From Isoetes taiwanensis (Eukaryota > Streptophyta > Lycopodiopsida > Isoetales > Isoetaceae), in the NCBI GenBank assembly GCA_021234155.1, contig JAJEKV010000009.1, positions 10,486,546 through 10,550,545 on the forward strand: 64,000 nucleotides of DNA, read 5' to 3'. The notes under the pieces are model-generated. The model saw only the letters and a program-made list of their open reading frames with translations, ran no database searches and was not told the origin of the DNA. A program made the position numbers and the translations under genes. This document shows, piece after piece, positions 33,952 through 44,000 of the stretch (position 1 is its first letter; each line of letters opens with the position of its first letter).

Positions 33952-34854
33952 GCACAATCCATCCGGTTTTTTCCACTATTAGTTGCCGCGGGCGTCGCTT
34001 CTCACTCTGGCTCAGCTGGTCCTTCTCGGGCTGTCTCCTCTGTGTCTTTTGCTTCTGTGCCGCCCCCTGTTTTTTCCTTTGCCTCCGCGGGTCCCGCTGT
34101 GGGGATGAGCTACTCTTTGCCGACTGCTAGTTCTGCGGTTCCCTCCTCTCAGTCCGTGGATATGGTGCCTCAGCTTTTGCAAACCCTTCAGCTACAGATG
34201 TCGCAGATCCAGAGTCTTCAGTCGACACTCACTTCTAACACTAATGTTCATGAGCAGATTGAGGTGTTGCGCCAAGAAGTTCGAGAACGCTCTTCACGAT
34301 CAGTTCCTAGCTTTAAGAGAGAGTCATCGCGCCACCAGTACGAGTTCCTTTGTACCACAGAGTCCAGATTTCGGGAGCTCCATGCTCGATTGATTGCCTT
34401 GTCTCCTCGAGTGCCCGATGCTGTCCTCCAGATTGTCGAAGAAGGTAAGGCTGCCACTTTGCAGAGGATGAAGTTCTTGATTATTGCTGATCGCGAGGGC
34501 TATGATGTCGCCTTGGATTTTGATGACCACACAGGCCCTGCCCTGACTGCTGATGATTCTAAGAAATTAAAACTGGCTCGGCAGATGCATCGTGACCGAC
34601 GCCCTCCTGCTTCTAGATCCACTGCTTCACCCTCTGGCTCCACCTTCTCTGCCACACCTCAATCCCCTTTTTCCTCTTCTCGGTCGGGGTCCCGGCCATT
34701 TTGCACTTTTTGTGGGCGCCTGGGCCATCGCATTGAAACCTGCCATTCTCGCCCCAACACGGGCTCTCCTGTTGTTCCCCTCCCACCTTTGGTTCCACCC
34801 CCGGGTCCTTTGGTGCCGGCCCCGGCTCCGTTTTTTCCTCGTCCCGGCCCTTGA
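33952..34854 (+). CDS. DIRS-type gag-like ORF with CCHC zinc knuckle
   Basis: The frame is open from 33952; the first ATG in it is at 34105. The product has a Ser/Pro-rich start, a Gln/Leu-rich probable coiled coil (LLQTLQLQMSQIQSLQS), a helical middle, a Ser-rich linker and the zinc knuckle CTFCGRLGHRIETC (C-x2-C-x4-H-x4-C, about 34701-34742), ending Pro-rich at the TGA after 34851. This arrangement fits a nucleocapsid-like protein packaging element RNA. A separate ATG at 33781 starts MADQDIPSTSQVSLRARRAK and is followed by a good donor (GAG/GTATGC, 33918), so a spliced leader exon is conceivable. The phases I tried did not join cleanly. Confidence 0.65.
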   Translation, partial: AQSIRFFPLLVAAGVASHSGSAGPSRAVSSVSFASVPPPVFSFASAGPAVGMSYSLPTASSAVPSSQSVDMVPQLLQTLQLQMSQIQSLQSTLTSNTNVHEQIEVLRQEVRERSSRSVPSFKRESSRHQYEFLCTTESRFRELHARLIALSPRVPDAVLQIVEEGKAATLQRMKFLIIADREGYDVALDFDDHTGPALTADDSKKLKLARQMHRDRRPPASRSTASPSGSTFSATPQSPFSSSRSGSRPFCTFCGRLGHRIETCHSRPNTGSPVVPLPPLVPPPGPLVPAPAPFFPRPGP

Positions 34855-35218
34855 GTCTTAGTTCGCCCTTGCATATTTTCCCTGTTGTCATGGATTCTCG
34901 ACTTTAATACAATTTTGGTCCTTTTTTAAGAATTGTTATGTTTCGTATGATATAAACTTGTGTGAGTTAGGTTATGTGCTATCAGGTGGCTGTGGTTGTT
35001 TTCCTTGTCTATTTTTCTTGAAAATGTTGAGTTTTTTGCATACAAATTAGATGGTTTTCTGCTTGTTAAGTATAGTAGCATGTTAATGGTCTTACTCGGT
35101 ATTGTAGTTGGATGTTTGTCGTGTAGTTTCTTTGGGTGTATGCTTTGTGGTGATCATTGTGTTTGCGTTGGCTTTGGGGTTTTTGTCTTGTCCACAGTTA
35201 TCCATTCGACTAACTTGA

Positions 35219-37261
35219 TTTGTTTTTACTTTTTGGCAACATAACGTACGGTTTGTACCTGGTTTTTCAGAATGTGCACCAATCACCTCCATCATCCCTC
35301 ATCTTGGCATCGACCCCTCCCCTGCTGATGATTTGGCTTCTGCTTCTGTGGTCCTAAATCGCCTCCAAACCGCTTTTCCTTTCTGGCAGTCTATCTGTTC
35401 CTCGCAGCAGGTTTTGCATTGGATCCAGTTTGGTTATCGCCTCCCTTGGTCATCTTCTCGTCCATCTGTTGCTTTTTCCGCCCCAAATCACTCTTCTTTG
35501 TCTGCCCACCTAGATTTTGCACGCTCGGCCGTTTCTGATCTTTTGCGTACAGGTGCCGCGTCCCCTGTCCTCTCCTGCCCTTTCTTTTGCTCCCCCTTGG
35601 GTGTTGTCCCCAAAGGCTTGAACAAGTTTCGCCTTATCCTTGACTTACGATGTTTAAACTCTTTCTTGACGATCCCTTCCTTCCGATATGAGTCTCTTGA
35701 GCTGCTTTCACATTTATGTCTCCCTAATGATTTTCTCTTTGCGGTCGACCTTAAGTCTGGTTATCACCATGTCTCTATTTGGCCTCCTCACCGCACTTTT
35801 TTGGGTTTTGAGCTTGAAGGTCGTTTTTACGTCTTTAACGTCCTCCCCTTTGGTCTTGCTTCCGCTCCCTTTGTCTTTACCAAATTAGTTAGACAGTTAG
35901 TTCGGTTTTGGCGAGGTCAGGGTATTCGTTGTTTGCCCTATGTCGATGATATTTTGTTTCTATGCCAGTCCCTCCCTGAGTCTCTCCAGATTCGCGTCAT
36001 TGCCGACTTGCAGCAGGCCGGTTTTCTCTTGGCATGGAAAAAATGTCGTTTTCATCTCTCACACCGCACAATCTTTTTAGGCTTCATAGTTGATGCACAG
36101 GAGGGTTTCTTTCGCATTTCTCGGGCTAAAAAGGAGCGGCTTTTGTCTCTTTGTTCTACCCTGTTAGCCTCCCAGTATGTCACCCCTCGCCATATTGCCC
36201 GGTTTCTTGGTTTTATCCAGTCTCTGCGCCTGGTCCTGGGCCATCTGTGTGCTGCCTTGACTTGGGGCCTCCATTCCGATTTACGTGATGCTGACCTTTG
36301 GGATACCCCTCTCCTGCTGTCCCCTCTTGCGTCGCAGGAAATCCAGCTTTGGGAGACTGTTATCCGTCATTTCGACAGAGCCCCTGTTTGGCCTCCCACT
36401 GTGCTCAAATCTACCTTAGGTTTTGATGCTAGCGATGAGGGATGGGGCGGCTGGCTTTCGCGTCCCGGTTCTCAGCTTCTCTCCTTCTCTGGTGTTTTCT
36501 CTGCAGATGATCGCCTCCAATCTTCCACTTGGCGCGAACTCTTTGCGCTTTTTCAGATCTTGCAGCGGTGTGCTCCGTTACTGGCTGCATCCCGCGTCAT
36601 AGCTCGCGGGGATAACCAAAATGTGTTTTTTCTATTACAGAGTGGTGGTTCACGATCTCCAACACTTCATTTTTTGCTTCTAGAAGTACTAATTTTTTGC
36701 TATCAGTATCATATTCAGTTGGAGCCGGTATGGGTTCCACGATTGGAGAATGAGTGGGCTGATTATCTTTCAAAAATCCGGGCCTTTGATGAGTTTTCCT
36801 TATCCCCTCTCGCTTTTCATCTCTTGAGACGCTACTGGGCCCCTCATCATGTGGATCGTTTTGCTAGCCCTTCTAATGCCTTGCTGCCAGTCTTCAATAC
36901 TAAGGATTGTTACCCTCACCGGATTGCGCCTGATGCGCTATCTTATGATTGGCGTTTGTTCAATAACTACTGCTTTCCTCCGCCTGCCTTGATTCCCGAA
37001 GTGTTGCACCACGCCCGTCTTTGCAGAGCACGACTTACACTGGTTGTTTTTGCTTGGCCTTCTGCACCTTGGTGGCCGTTGCTTGCTGTTGATTCCTCGT
37101 CCTGGCAGCCGTTTTCTTTCATGAATTCACACATGCCTTACTCCCTTCACTCTCTTCTCGCATCGCGGGCTCTCGTCGGCATGCCGCACTATTTGCCTTA
37201 CGTTGTAATTTTTCCATTGAATAGATGTTTCTTGTTTTTTCATCTAGTGAGTTTTGGCTAG
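35219..37261 (+). CDS. DIRS-type reverse transcriptase-RNase H
   Basis: An uninterrupted frame (about 680 codons stop to stop) with RT motifs FRLILDLRCLNSFL, FAVDLKSGYHHVSI (catalytic Asp), NVLPFGLASAPFVFTKL and PYVDDILFL (YVDD). RNase H follows with LGFDASDEGWGGWL (Asp), TWRELFAL (Glu), ARGDNQNVFFLL (Asp) and ENEWADYLSK (Asp). The tail HHVDRFASPSNALLPVF ... WPSAPWWPLL is typical of DIRS-group proteins after RNase H. No ATG lies near the start of the frame. A pyrimidine tract and CAG at 35262-35270 look like a splice acceptor, so the ORF may be expressed by splicing from the gag region; this is inference. Its product would copy element RNA into DNA. Confidence 0.9.
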   Translation, partial: FVFTFWQHNVRFVPGFSECAPITSIIPHLGIDPSPADDLASASVVLNRLQTAFPFWQSICSSQQVLHWIQFGYRLPWSSSRPSVAFSAPNHSSLSAHLDFARSAVSDLLRTGAASPVLSCPFFCSPLGVVPKGLNKFRLILDLRCLNSFLTIPSFRYESLELLSHLCLPNDFLFAVDLKSGYHHVSIWPPHRTFLGFELEGRFYVFNVLPFGLASAPFVFTKLVRQLVRFWRGQGIRCLPYVDDILFLCQSLPESLQIRVIADLQQAGFLLAWKKCRFHLSHRTIFLGFIVDAQEGFFRISRAKKERLLSLCSTLLASQYVTPRHIARFLGFIQSLRLVLGHLCAALTWGLHSDLRDADLWDTPLLLSPLASQEIQLWETVIRHFDRAPVWPPTVLKSTLGFDASDEGWGGWLSRPGSQLLSFSGVFSADDRLQSSTWRELFALFQILQRCAPLLAASRVIARGDNQNVFFLLQSGGSRSPTLHFLLLEVLIFCYQYHIQLEPVWVPRLENEWADYLSKIRAFDEFSLSPLAFHLLRRYWAPHHVDRFASPSNALLPVFNTKDCYPHRIAPDALSYDWRLFNNYCFPPPALIPEVLHHARLCRARLTLVVFAWPSAPWWPLLAVDSSSWQPFSFMNSHMPYSLHSLLASRALVGMPHYLPYVVIFPLNRCFLFFHLVSFG

Positions 37262-37344
37262 TTCTAGGTTATGTTTTCATAATTTTAGAGGTTGGTTGAC
37301 ATTGGTTGATTGTTGAGACTTGTTTTAGGTTTTTTGACTATTGT

Positions 37345-38334
37345 GTTTTTTGTCTTGTTTTTTCCAGATATCTTACCTTTCTTCGACGATCCCTCTTTGC
37401 CCTTCTTTGCCTCAGCTTTTGTGTCTGTCCTCCAATCCCGTGCATCGTCCACATTGCTCAGTTATTCCTCCGCCTGGCTATCTTTTCGTCATTGGTGCAG
37501 CTCCCAGCAGATTCCGGCATTACCTGCCTCCTCCCTTCATGTTGCCGCATTTTTCTCCTCGTTGGTATCTGCTCGTCGCAGCCCTAATTCCATAGGTATT
37601 GCGTCTGCTGCCATCGCCTTTTTTCATGGCTTGGTCAACTTCCCGTCTCCTTGCTCTGCGCCCCTTCCTACCTTAGTTCGTCAAAGCGCCCCGTGTCCAT
37701 AGCCCTTCACAATTCGTCTACCATTGATCGCGCTCACGCTAAGCCAAATCATTTCAAGATTTGCCCCATCCACAAGCCCATTGGCGTGGCATTATGAAAG
37801 CATGCCTTGTCACCATCTCGCTTTGCCGCGGTTTCGCGATCTCGAGGCCTTGCATCCCCTAATTGGCGCGATCTTTCTTTTTTCCCAATCATGTCCGGTT
37901 GTTTATCCAAGAAATCCAAATGCGACCAAGCCGCTGCCGGTCGGAAGTCCTCATTGCTCGCACCTTTTCTCCCTCCTGTCCCGTGATGTTACTGCAACGT
38001 TTGTTGTCTATCTGTGGTTTTCGCACCGTTGATCCACCGTCAGGTGGTCCGCTTTTTCGCTCTTCCTTAGCTTCCTCCCGCCCGTTGTCATATGCCGCTG
38101 CCCGCTCCTGGTGGTTTGAGTCTTTAAGTCTGATGACGCTTGGAGCCTCTGGCCTGGCACCCATGCAGACGGGGGCGCCACCGCCGCCGCTTTCTTCCGC
38201 CCCTTCGGACATTGTCCGCTCCCATGGACGTTGGCGCCTCGCCTCCTCATTCGTCTTCTTTATGTTCTTCCCAACGTTCAGGAGCGCCTCATTGTGTCTC
38301 GCCACCTTGGTCTTTGAGGTAGGTTCCTCTTCTA
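37345..38334 (+). pseudogene. DIRS-type tyrosine recombinase, frameshifted
   Basis: The N-terminal part (37369-37700) has the core-binding, phage-integrase-like pattern FASAFVSVLQSRASSTLLSY, AWLSFRHWC and SIGIASAAIAFFHGL. After a stop at 37700 it continues in other frames through PVMLLQRLLSICGF to a catalytic region with GGATAA (about 38171), SDIVRSHGRW (H-x-x-R/W block, HGRW at 38223-38234) and a candidate nucleophile Tyr in LLYVLPN (TAT at 38261). HGRW and the Tyr are in different frames. A TTTTTTCCAG acceptor-like sequence precedes the domain at about 37359-37368, so an intron is possible. The enzyme would insert circular DNA at short core sequences. This copy is probably defective. Confidence 0.7.
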
Positions 38335-38372
38335 TCGGCCACTTGTTGTGTCTTAGGACCCATCCTAGGAAT
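38335..38372 (+). repeat. DIRS-type repeat B1
   Basis: A 38-bp sequence (TCGGCCACTTGTTGTGTCTT ... CCTAGGAAT) identical to B2 at 39044-39081. Its last five bases, GGAAT, are also the first five of A2, so B1 and A2 are fused. This is the arrangement expected of the circle junction copied into the element. Confidence 0.9.
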
Positions 38373-38528
38373 GCTTCGGTTCTATTGCGCTAGCAATAGA
38401 ACCGCCATTCCTTGGATGGGGACGCCACCTCAGCTCCTTTCCCTTTTTATAGCCCATTTTTTCCTCCCTTTGGTTATCGGCGTTCTCCTTGGGCTTTTCT
38501 CCTAGTTACGGTCGCCTACCTGGTTTCC
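38368..38528 (+). repeat. DIRS-type repeat A2
   Basis: A 161-bp internal copy of A1, starting at GGAAT and ending TGGTTTCC. It differs from A1 by one T in the T-run and a C/T substitution (GGTCATCGG in A1, GGTTATCGG here). It carries the same palindrome at 38368-38411. Confidence 0.9.
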
Positions 38529-39043
38529 CGCCCCCCCTCCCTCTCAGTCGGTTTGCATGGCTTGACGGTTTGTTTGGTCTCTTTGTTCTTTCTCGGCGTG
38601 GCCTTTGTCGCCTCCGAGGCGGTACCAACCGGTCTTTTCTGTTTTTTGGCTTTTTCTTCGTACCGGTTGGTCGACCGTGCTATTTTCGCTTGGCGTGGCT
38701 CTGCAGCCTCCGAGTTGTTTTTTCCATCGTATCTGGCATCGATCCTGCCACGGTTTCATTTCTGACCTCTAACGGGTTATGTTGTCCAGGTCCCTTTTTC
38801 AGATGGCAGGGCTCGCTGTGCACAAGCCAGTCGCGGGGGTACTTGTTCCTAGGACGTTGGGCTTCAACCGTCGGCCGTTGATATCGTCTTCTTTTATGTT
38901 GTAGTCTTCAGTTTTATCATGCTCTCGATGATTGTCTAGCTTCGGAGCATTTAAGGTTCTTATTTTCAAATTTATCTATTCCTGGTGAGGGATTCATTTG
39001 TACTCAATATTTTTACAAAGCTCAATGAGAACACCACTTCACT

Positions 39044-39081
39044 TCGGCCACTTGTTGTGTCTTAGGACCCATCCTAGGAAT
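39044..39081 (+). repeat. DIRS-type repeat B2 (right end)
   Basis: Identical to B1 over 38 bp and ends in the GGAAT core, after which the interrupted host frame resumes (TGCCTTTGC...). It defines the right boundary of the element. Confidence 0.9.
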
Positions 39082-40316
39082 TGCCTTTGCATTCGTTTTC
39101 AATGCTTTTGCATTTGAGGACCCCCTCTTCTTTCTTGCAAAACATGAAAGACGAGCTAGAATTGTCAGTTGCTCGGCAAATGGAGAGAGCAGCGGAACAT
39201 GCAAAAGCAAATGAGTATCGCACGACTGAGCTACTAAGGTTGGTGTGATGGAAGACATGTCTAAGCGAGAAAATTGTACCATCACAGAGGTGCATAACGT
39301 AGCCGGCGAGACAGGACAAGGCTATTGTCTGCAGGGAGCGGATTACAATGATGTGATGACAAATTTGGACAAGAATGAGTTTGAAAGGGATTGGCCCAAT
39401 AAGAGGGGTAAGTATAAAGATCATGAGTGCAAGATTGCTCTGGTGCGAGCAAAAGTAGTGGAGCTGCATGTCCAAGTGAAGGGACACCTACCCCACAATA
39501 GTGAGTTCAGTAAGAGTTTTACGCAGCAAGTATATACTATGAGCTTGTGAAGGAAGTGACTATAAATTATGCCAGTTGAAAATGGAGGCAAGGAAGCGGT
39601 AGTGGCAGCAGCAAGAGGGTTAAGCATACGAAAGATAGCGAGAGCGGGCCGCATGGTGAGCCTGTCACCATTACACGCCTACTTGCTGACGCTATTCGAC
39701 TTTTGGAAGTGGCAGGGGTAGCCTCGACTGGAGCCATCAATGAGCTTGTAGACATTTGGGCCCAATTAGAGAATGAGAGAAGTCGGAACCTAACCTTTTC
39801 TGAAGAGAATATTCGCTTAAAGGATCGTGCCGATGGATTTGAGAAGATGGCAGCCGAATTAGAGGACACTAAACGGCAGTTAGCGGCATTGAACAGAGAG
39901 GCGACGATCCTAAAGGGAAAAGAACGATCACTTACACAACCTAACAAGATCGTTGGACTCTGACCTTTTTAGGGTGACTTCTGAGCAGTCAATTGTATAT
40001 CTCCCTCGTGAGTACTTCTACGACAGCCAGTGAGAGGAGCTAAAGGCCGTTGATTATAGACATTGTGCGTGGTGTGCTGGCAACTTGACACAGGTGGGCT
40101 GGTACACTCTAGGGTGTGGGCATCGTATGCACATGGGATGTGTCCTTAATTGGATATTGCAAAGTCGCTTTTATCTAATGCAAGACGGATGGATTTTTCC
40201 TGAATTGCAATATGCCATACTAAACATGCAAGATTGCATGCCAGCTTTGCCACAACTAGTTGCCCGCAGGAGAGATGGGCAAATGCATACATTCCAAAGT
40301 TATTGCGAGATGGGAT

Positions 40317-40900
40317 CAATGTTGTTAAAAAACCCGTTTTTTATTTTTAAAGTACCTTTATAAAAATCCTCATGTTTTTTAAAGGATTTTTATGATTTGG
40401 TATGGCCAAAAAAAATAAAATAAAATAAAATTGCACATTTTTTGCACTGCTTTATTGGATATATTTGCTATGGTTAAAATGCACATTTTTGCTACAAGTT
40501 ACAAGACGTAGCATGCCAATAAGTAAATCAGAAATTTGTGCTGCTACTAGAAACTATTAAGTTCAAGTACAAAGATATCATAGTTGTTTTGCCATGCAAC
40601 CTTAAGAAAGTTCAGAAAAACATTATTATAGAGATTAAGAAATATAAGAATATCATATACACGGATAAATAAGTTCAATAATATCATATATTTGAATAAA
40701 CAAAATCACAGTCTAAGGATTTTTAAAGATTTTTAAAGATTTTTAAGGATTTTTAAAGATTTTTAAGGATTTTAAAGATTTTTAACGTATTTTATATGAA
40801 ATACGTTTTTAAAGATTTTTTCCAAAAATTTTAAAAATCTTCAAAAAATCTTAAAAAACGTTTTTTAAAGGTACGGATTTTGACGTACTTAACAACATTG
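40317..40900. mobile_element. 584-bp hAT-type MITE, 8-bp TSD
   Basis: Termini are CAATGTTGTTAA at 40317 and TTAACAACATTG at 40900. They are flanked by an exact 8-bp duplication, GATGGGAT (40309-40316 and 40901-40908). The interior is AT-rich with iterated GATTTTTAAA words and no coding capacity. The 8-bp TSD and CA start fit the hAT superfamily. It lies inside the RING-like ORF, which reads on in frame when the MITE and one TSD are removed. Confidence 0.85.
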
Positions 40901-41039
40901 GATGGGATTGCGGAGGGGAGTGGAGGAGCCGCGCGAAGGAGAGGTAGTGCCAGACATTAACCAGTTCCTACCTCCACCTTCAGGGCCGCAGGGTGATTGG
41001 GTTGATCCTACCGAGACCAATGATGATAATCTCGAATGA

Positions 41040-44000
41040 CGTATAATGAGACAAAGCTTAAATTTTGACTTGTGACATTTAGCGAATGGATAGTGAGGTG
41101 AATGATACAATTTTGAATGTAAATTTAGTGAATTGACAGTGAGATGAATGGATAGCGGTGAAAGCAATGGGAGGTCGTGCGTGGGGTCCCTTTCTTTCCC
41201 AATCTTTCTTTTCCCGCCTCTTTAGGCAATGTAGCTTAGTTACTGTCTAAACTCCATCAAAGAAGCATGAAAGCAAAAATTGGAAATTCTCGATCCTTTC
41301 ACTATGAAACTCCTTGGACCAACTGCCATCTCTTTCACCTCGGCTTAGTCTTTTTTTATTTGTCGTGTTTGATGTATCTAAAGTGCCCCCTAGGATGAGT
41401 TCGCTCACTCATTTTCGGTGGCACTTTAAATTAGTCAAATAGGAAAATAAAAAAGGGAGTAAGCCTAGAGTGCGACCATGGCTTAATCTTTGTCCACACC
41501 CTCTCGAATGGTCCATGCCTGTTTGGCCCCGGAAGGTATGGAAGTCGAGAGGGTGATGAGCCCCGAAAGGTTCTCAAGATACTAAGTTCGATGCTTGTTC
41601 TCAAGATTTTATTGTGTGAAATAATTGATAGCTACACAACTATTCTATTGTGTTGACTAACCAGGCTTGTATTGCCGATGGCAAACAATATAGACTTCCC
41701 AAAATTCTTGTTACCTCCTTTAGAAAGAACGAGCTTTCCTCTCGCTCTCTTTTGGAGACTCTATGTCTCAATGTAGCTTAGTTATTTCGCTAGGCTACAT
41801 TACACAAAGAGGCTCTAAATGTGAGGTGGAGCAGAACTCGTTCCTTCTAGAGGTGGAAGTTCTCATATGCAAGTTGCTATAACATCAGAGGTGAGAGCGT
41901 CCTCTAATTTCAAGCCAAAGTGGTGCCTGACCTTTGTCCATCCGTATAGCGACTGTTAGGCGCCAAATCATGGAATATCCTAACTCCTGTTATTGATGGA
42001 GAACCTTGAGTAGCACTGTGACTTAAAATTAGAGGACGTGTCCCCTTCGAAGTCGTGGTAGATTGTACAAGGACGGAGGTAACAAGATTTCTGAGTGCTC
42101 TATTTTATTGTGGCCATCGATGATGTAGCCTATGTGTTTGACGGTAGATATGCCACTCAAATGGCTTGCTAAAATAGATATCTCTATGTTGTTTCATTTT
42201 TGCCACAACTCTAGAGATATGGTCCAAAACATCTTAGCAAGCACGAAAATAAAAGGACCTATTTTGCAGGGATGTGGTGATAATCTGCACAGAATGCCCT
42301 GCAAAGGCAATTTCATTGCTGAATGTAAACGTTATATATGCATGAGCACGCACTTCTAAGGATGGGGCTGCAACATCTGCTTTGCAATAAGATTACCTTT
42401 GTAATAAATCACCTACATAATAAGATCAACTATGCCAGAACACTCAGCAATTGCAAAGCTCTAGAACTCCAAAGGTTACTCTAATGTTTTTTATAGAAAT
42501 TCTAAATGATGTACAAGTACTGTCTCACTCCTTGTTCTTCTAAAGAATGTGATAACAGCATAACTTGTGCAATTGTGTGTATCCTTCATAGAGAGTTATA
42601 CTTGAGGCATCCTTTTAACCTCTAGAAGCGTTGAAATCATTGAACGGGTGGAAAAAGTTGTTGAGCATTGTGTCAATGGTGCATTTAACATGTACCATTT
42701 TGGCAATGGTAATCTTCTTGCATAGGCCATTATGCCTGACAAGGGCTTGGCTCTCCTCATGATGGCTTGTGCAGGAACATTTTCAATCACCATGTTAGGG
42801 GAGAGGACATTTCGGAACACATGGCACGATCTAATTGGTTGACAACGAAAAGGTTCAATCTGCCTCCTCTTAATGCAGAAACAATGTTCTCTGCATCAAC
42901 AGGAAGGAAGGAAGGTCATGTTGTTTTTCTTTTCTTTTCTTTTTTTGTTTAGTTCCCTTCAACATTTCAAAACTTGTACATAGACAAGTGATCATGCTAT
43001 TTATTGGGTTGTGGTGACTAGATGGGTTACATAAGGATATAATAGGTTAAAGTTTGCAAGCTTTTATTTTGATTGTTACATTTGTGTGGATCCACGGGGC
43101 CAATGAAGATGATGGGTTCCATTATGGATGTAGTAGGTTGAAGTTTGCAAGTTCTTATTTTGATTGATACATTACGTTGAACTATAGGGTCAATAAAGAT
43201 GAGAATGTATATTACAAGGGGCTATTCAATGACTCTATAGGGTCAATAAAGATAAGAATGTATATTACAAGGGGCTATTCAGTGACTTTGTATTGTTTTC
43301 TTCCAAAGTTGTTGTGGATGTGAGGGTTGAGTATCATACCTATCCTTGATTTCTTTTCTTTTCTTTCGGGCTTCTTGTTATAACTGAACATTGACAAAAA
43401 TTGTTGAAATACTTATTTTGACAACATATACAAGTTCTATACTTTTGAATGGCAAGTTTATACAGGAATGTTGATTTTTAAGAGGTGATTTGTTCCAATG
43501 TTTTTATCGACAACTTTAGAATAGGCCCATATTCATTTTTTCCAACAAAGTTCCTCACATGTTGTAGCAAGTGGGGTCAAGAAAGATACGGGGCTCTTTG
43601 TGAACTCATGCAACTTTTAGAACCTATCTAATATATCTTTGACATCTTGTTGTTGTTCATTGCCCATAGTATAACTTAGTTAGACTAAGCAAAAGACTCT
43701 CTTAACCAAACCCGTGATAAGAGCTACAATTTCTTTATTCATATAGGTTCGTTAGCTCATTCACATGATTTGTCCATGTAATTAGATGTATTATAAGAAG
43801 AGATGTTTGGATGGTGAGCATCAAAGTCCAATTTGTTTCTGGTTTTCACACGTAGATGCATTTAATTACATATAGAGAATAAATGGCATGTCTAGGAAGG
43901 ATGAACTTCAAACAAAGTGTTGGACTAGCATTGCGAACCATACCAAATGCAAAGCCAACTTAGGTGGTATCAGATGAAGCAACGTAGGTCCACAAACTGG

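Larger units (their letters stand above)
32404..39081 (+). mobile_element. DIRS/PAT-like tyrosine-recombinase retrotransposon
   Basis: A 6.68-kb element with neither LTRs nor a 3' poly-A. It has split repeats: A1 (32404-32565), internal ORFs, B1 (38335-38372), A2 (38368-38528) and B2 (39044-39081). A1 and A2 differ by about one substitution and one T-run length change over 161 bp. B1 and B2 are identical over 38 bp. ORFs in order: gag-like with CCHC knuckle, RT-RNase H, tyrosine recombinase (YR). This order and repeat logic are those of YR retroelements (DIRS, PAT, Ngaro). The 5-bp GGAAT is the only sequence shared at both outer junctions (32404-32408 and 39077-39081), as expected for insertion by site-specific recombination. 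About 515 bp of unique sequence separates A2 from B2. The RT frame is intact, but the YR frame is broken. Confidence 0.9.
32282..41039 (+). pseudogene. Coiled-coil/RING-like ORF split by two transposons
   Basis: The ATG at 32282 opens a frame (MSQLTKIIKTRSQS...) that stops making sense at 32404, where the DIRS-type element begins. It resumes in frame at 39082 and continues to 39249 (NMKDELELSVARQMERAAEH, coiled-coil-like). Further frames follow (39245-39550; 39703-39963 with ENERSRNLTFSEENIRLKDR, again coiled coil). Then comes a RING-like half site, C-A-W-C-x13-C-G-H-R-M-H-M-G-C (about 40060-40145). The second zinc-pair cysteines are not clear. At 40316 a MITE interrupts it; the frame resumes at 40909 and stops at 41037-41039. 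Frameshifts at about 39.25, 39.6 and 39.96 kb, besides the insertions, show a dead gene. RING proteins usually act as ubiquitin ligases; here that is only suggestive. Confidence 0.55.

Noticed and set aside
37889-38305. 138-residue minus-strand ORF
   Set aside because: It lies antisense to the tyrosine recombinase region and has no motif; treated as a shadow.
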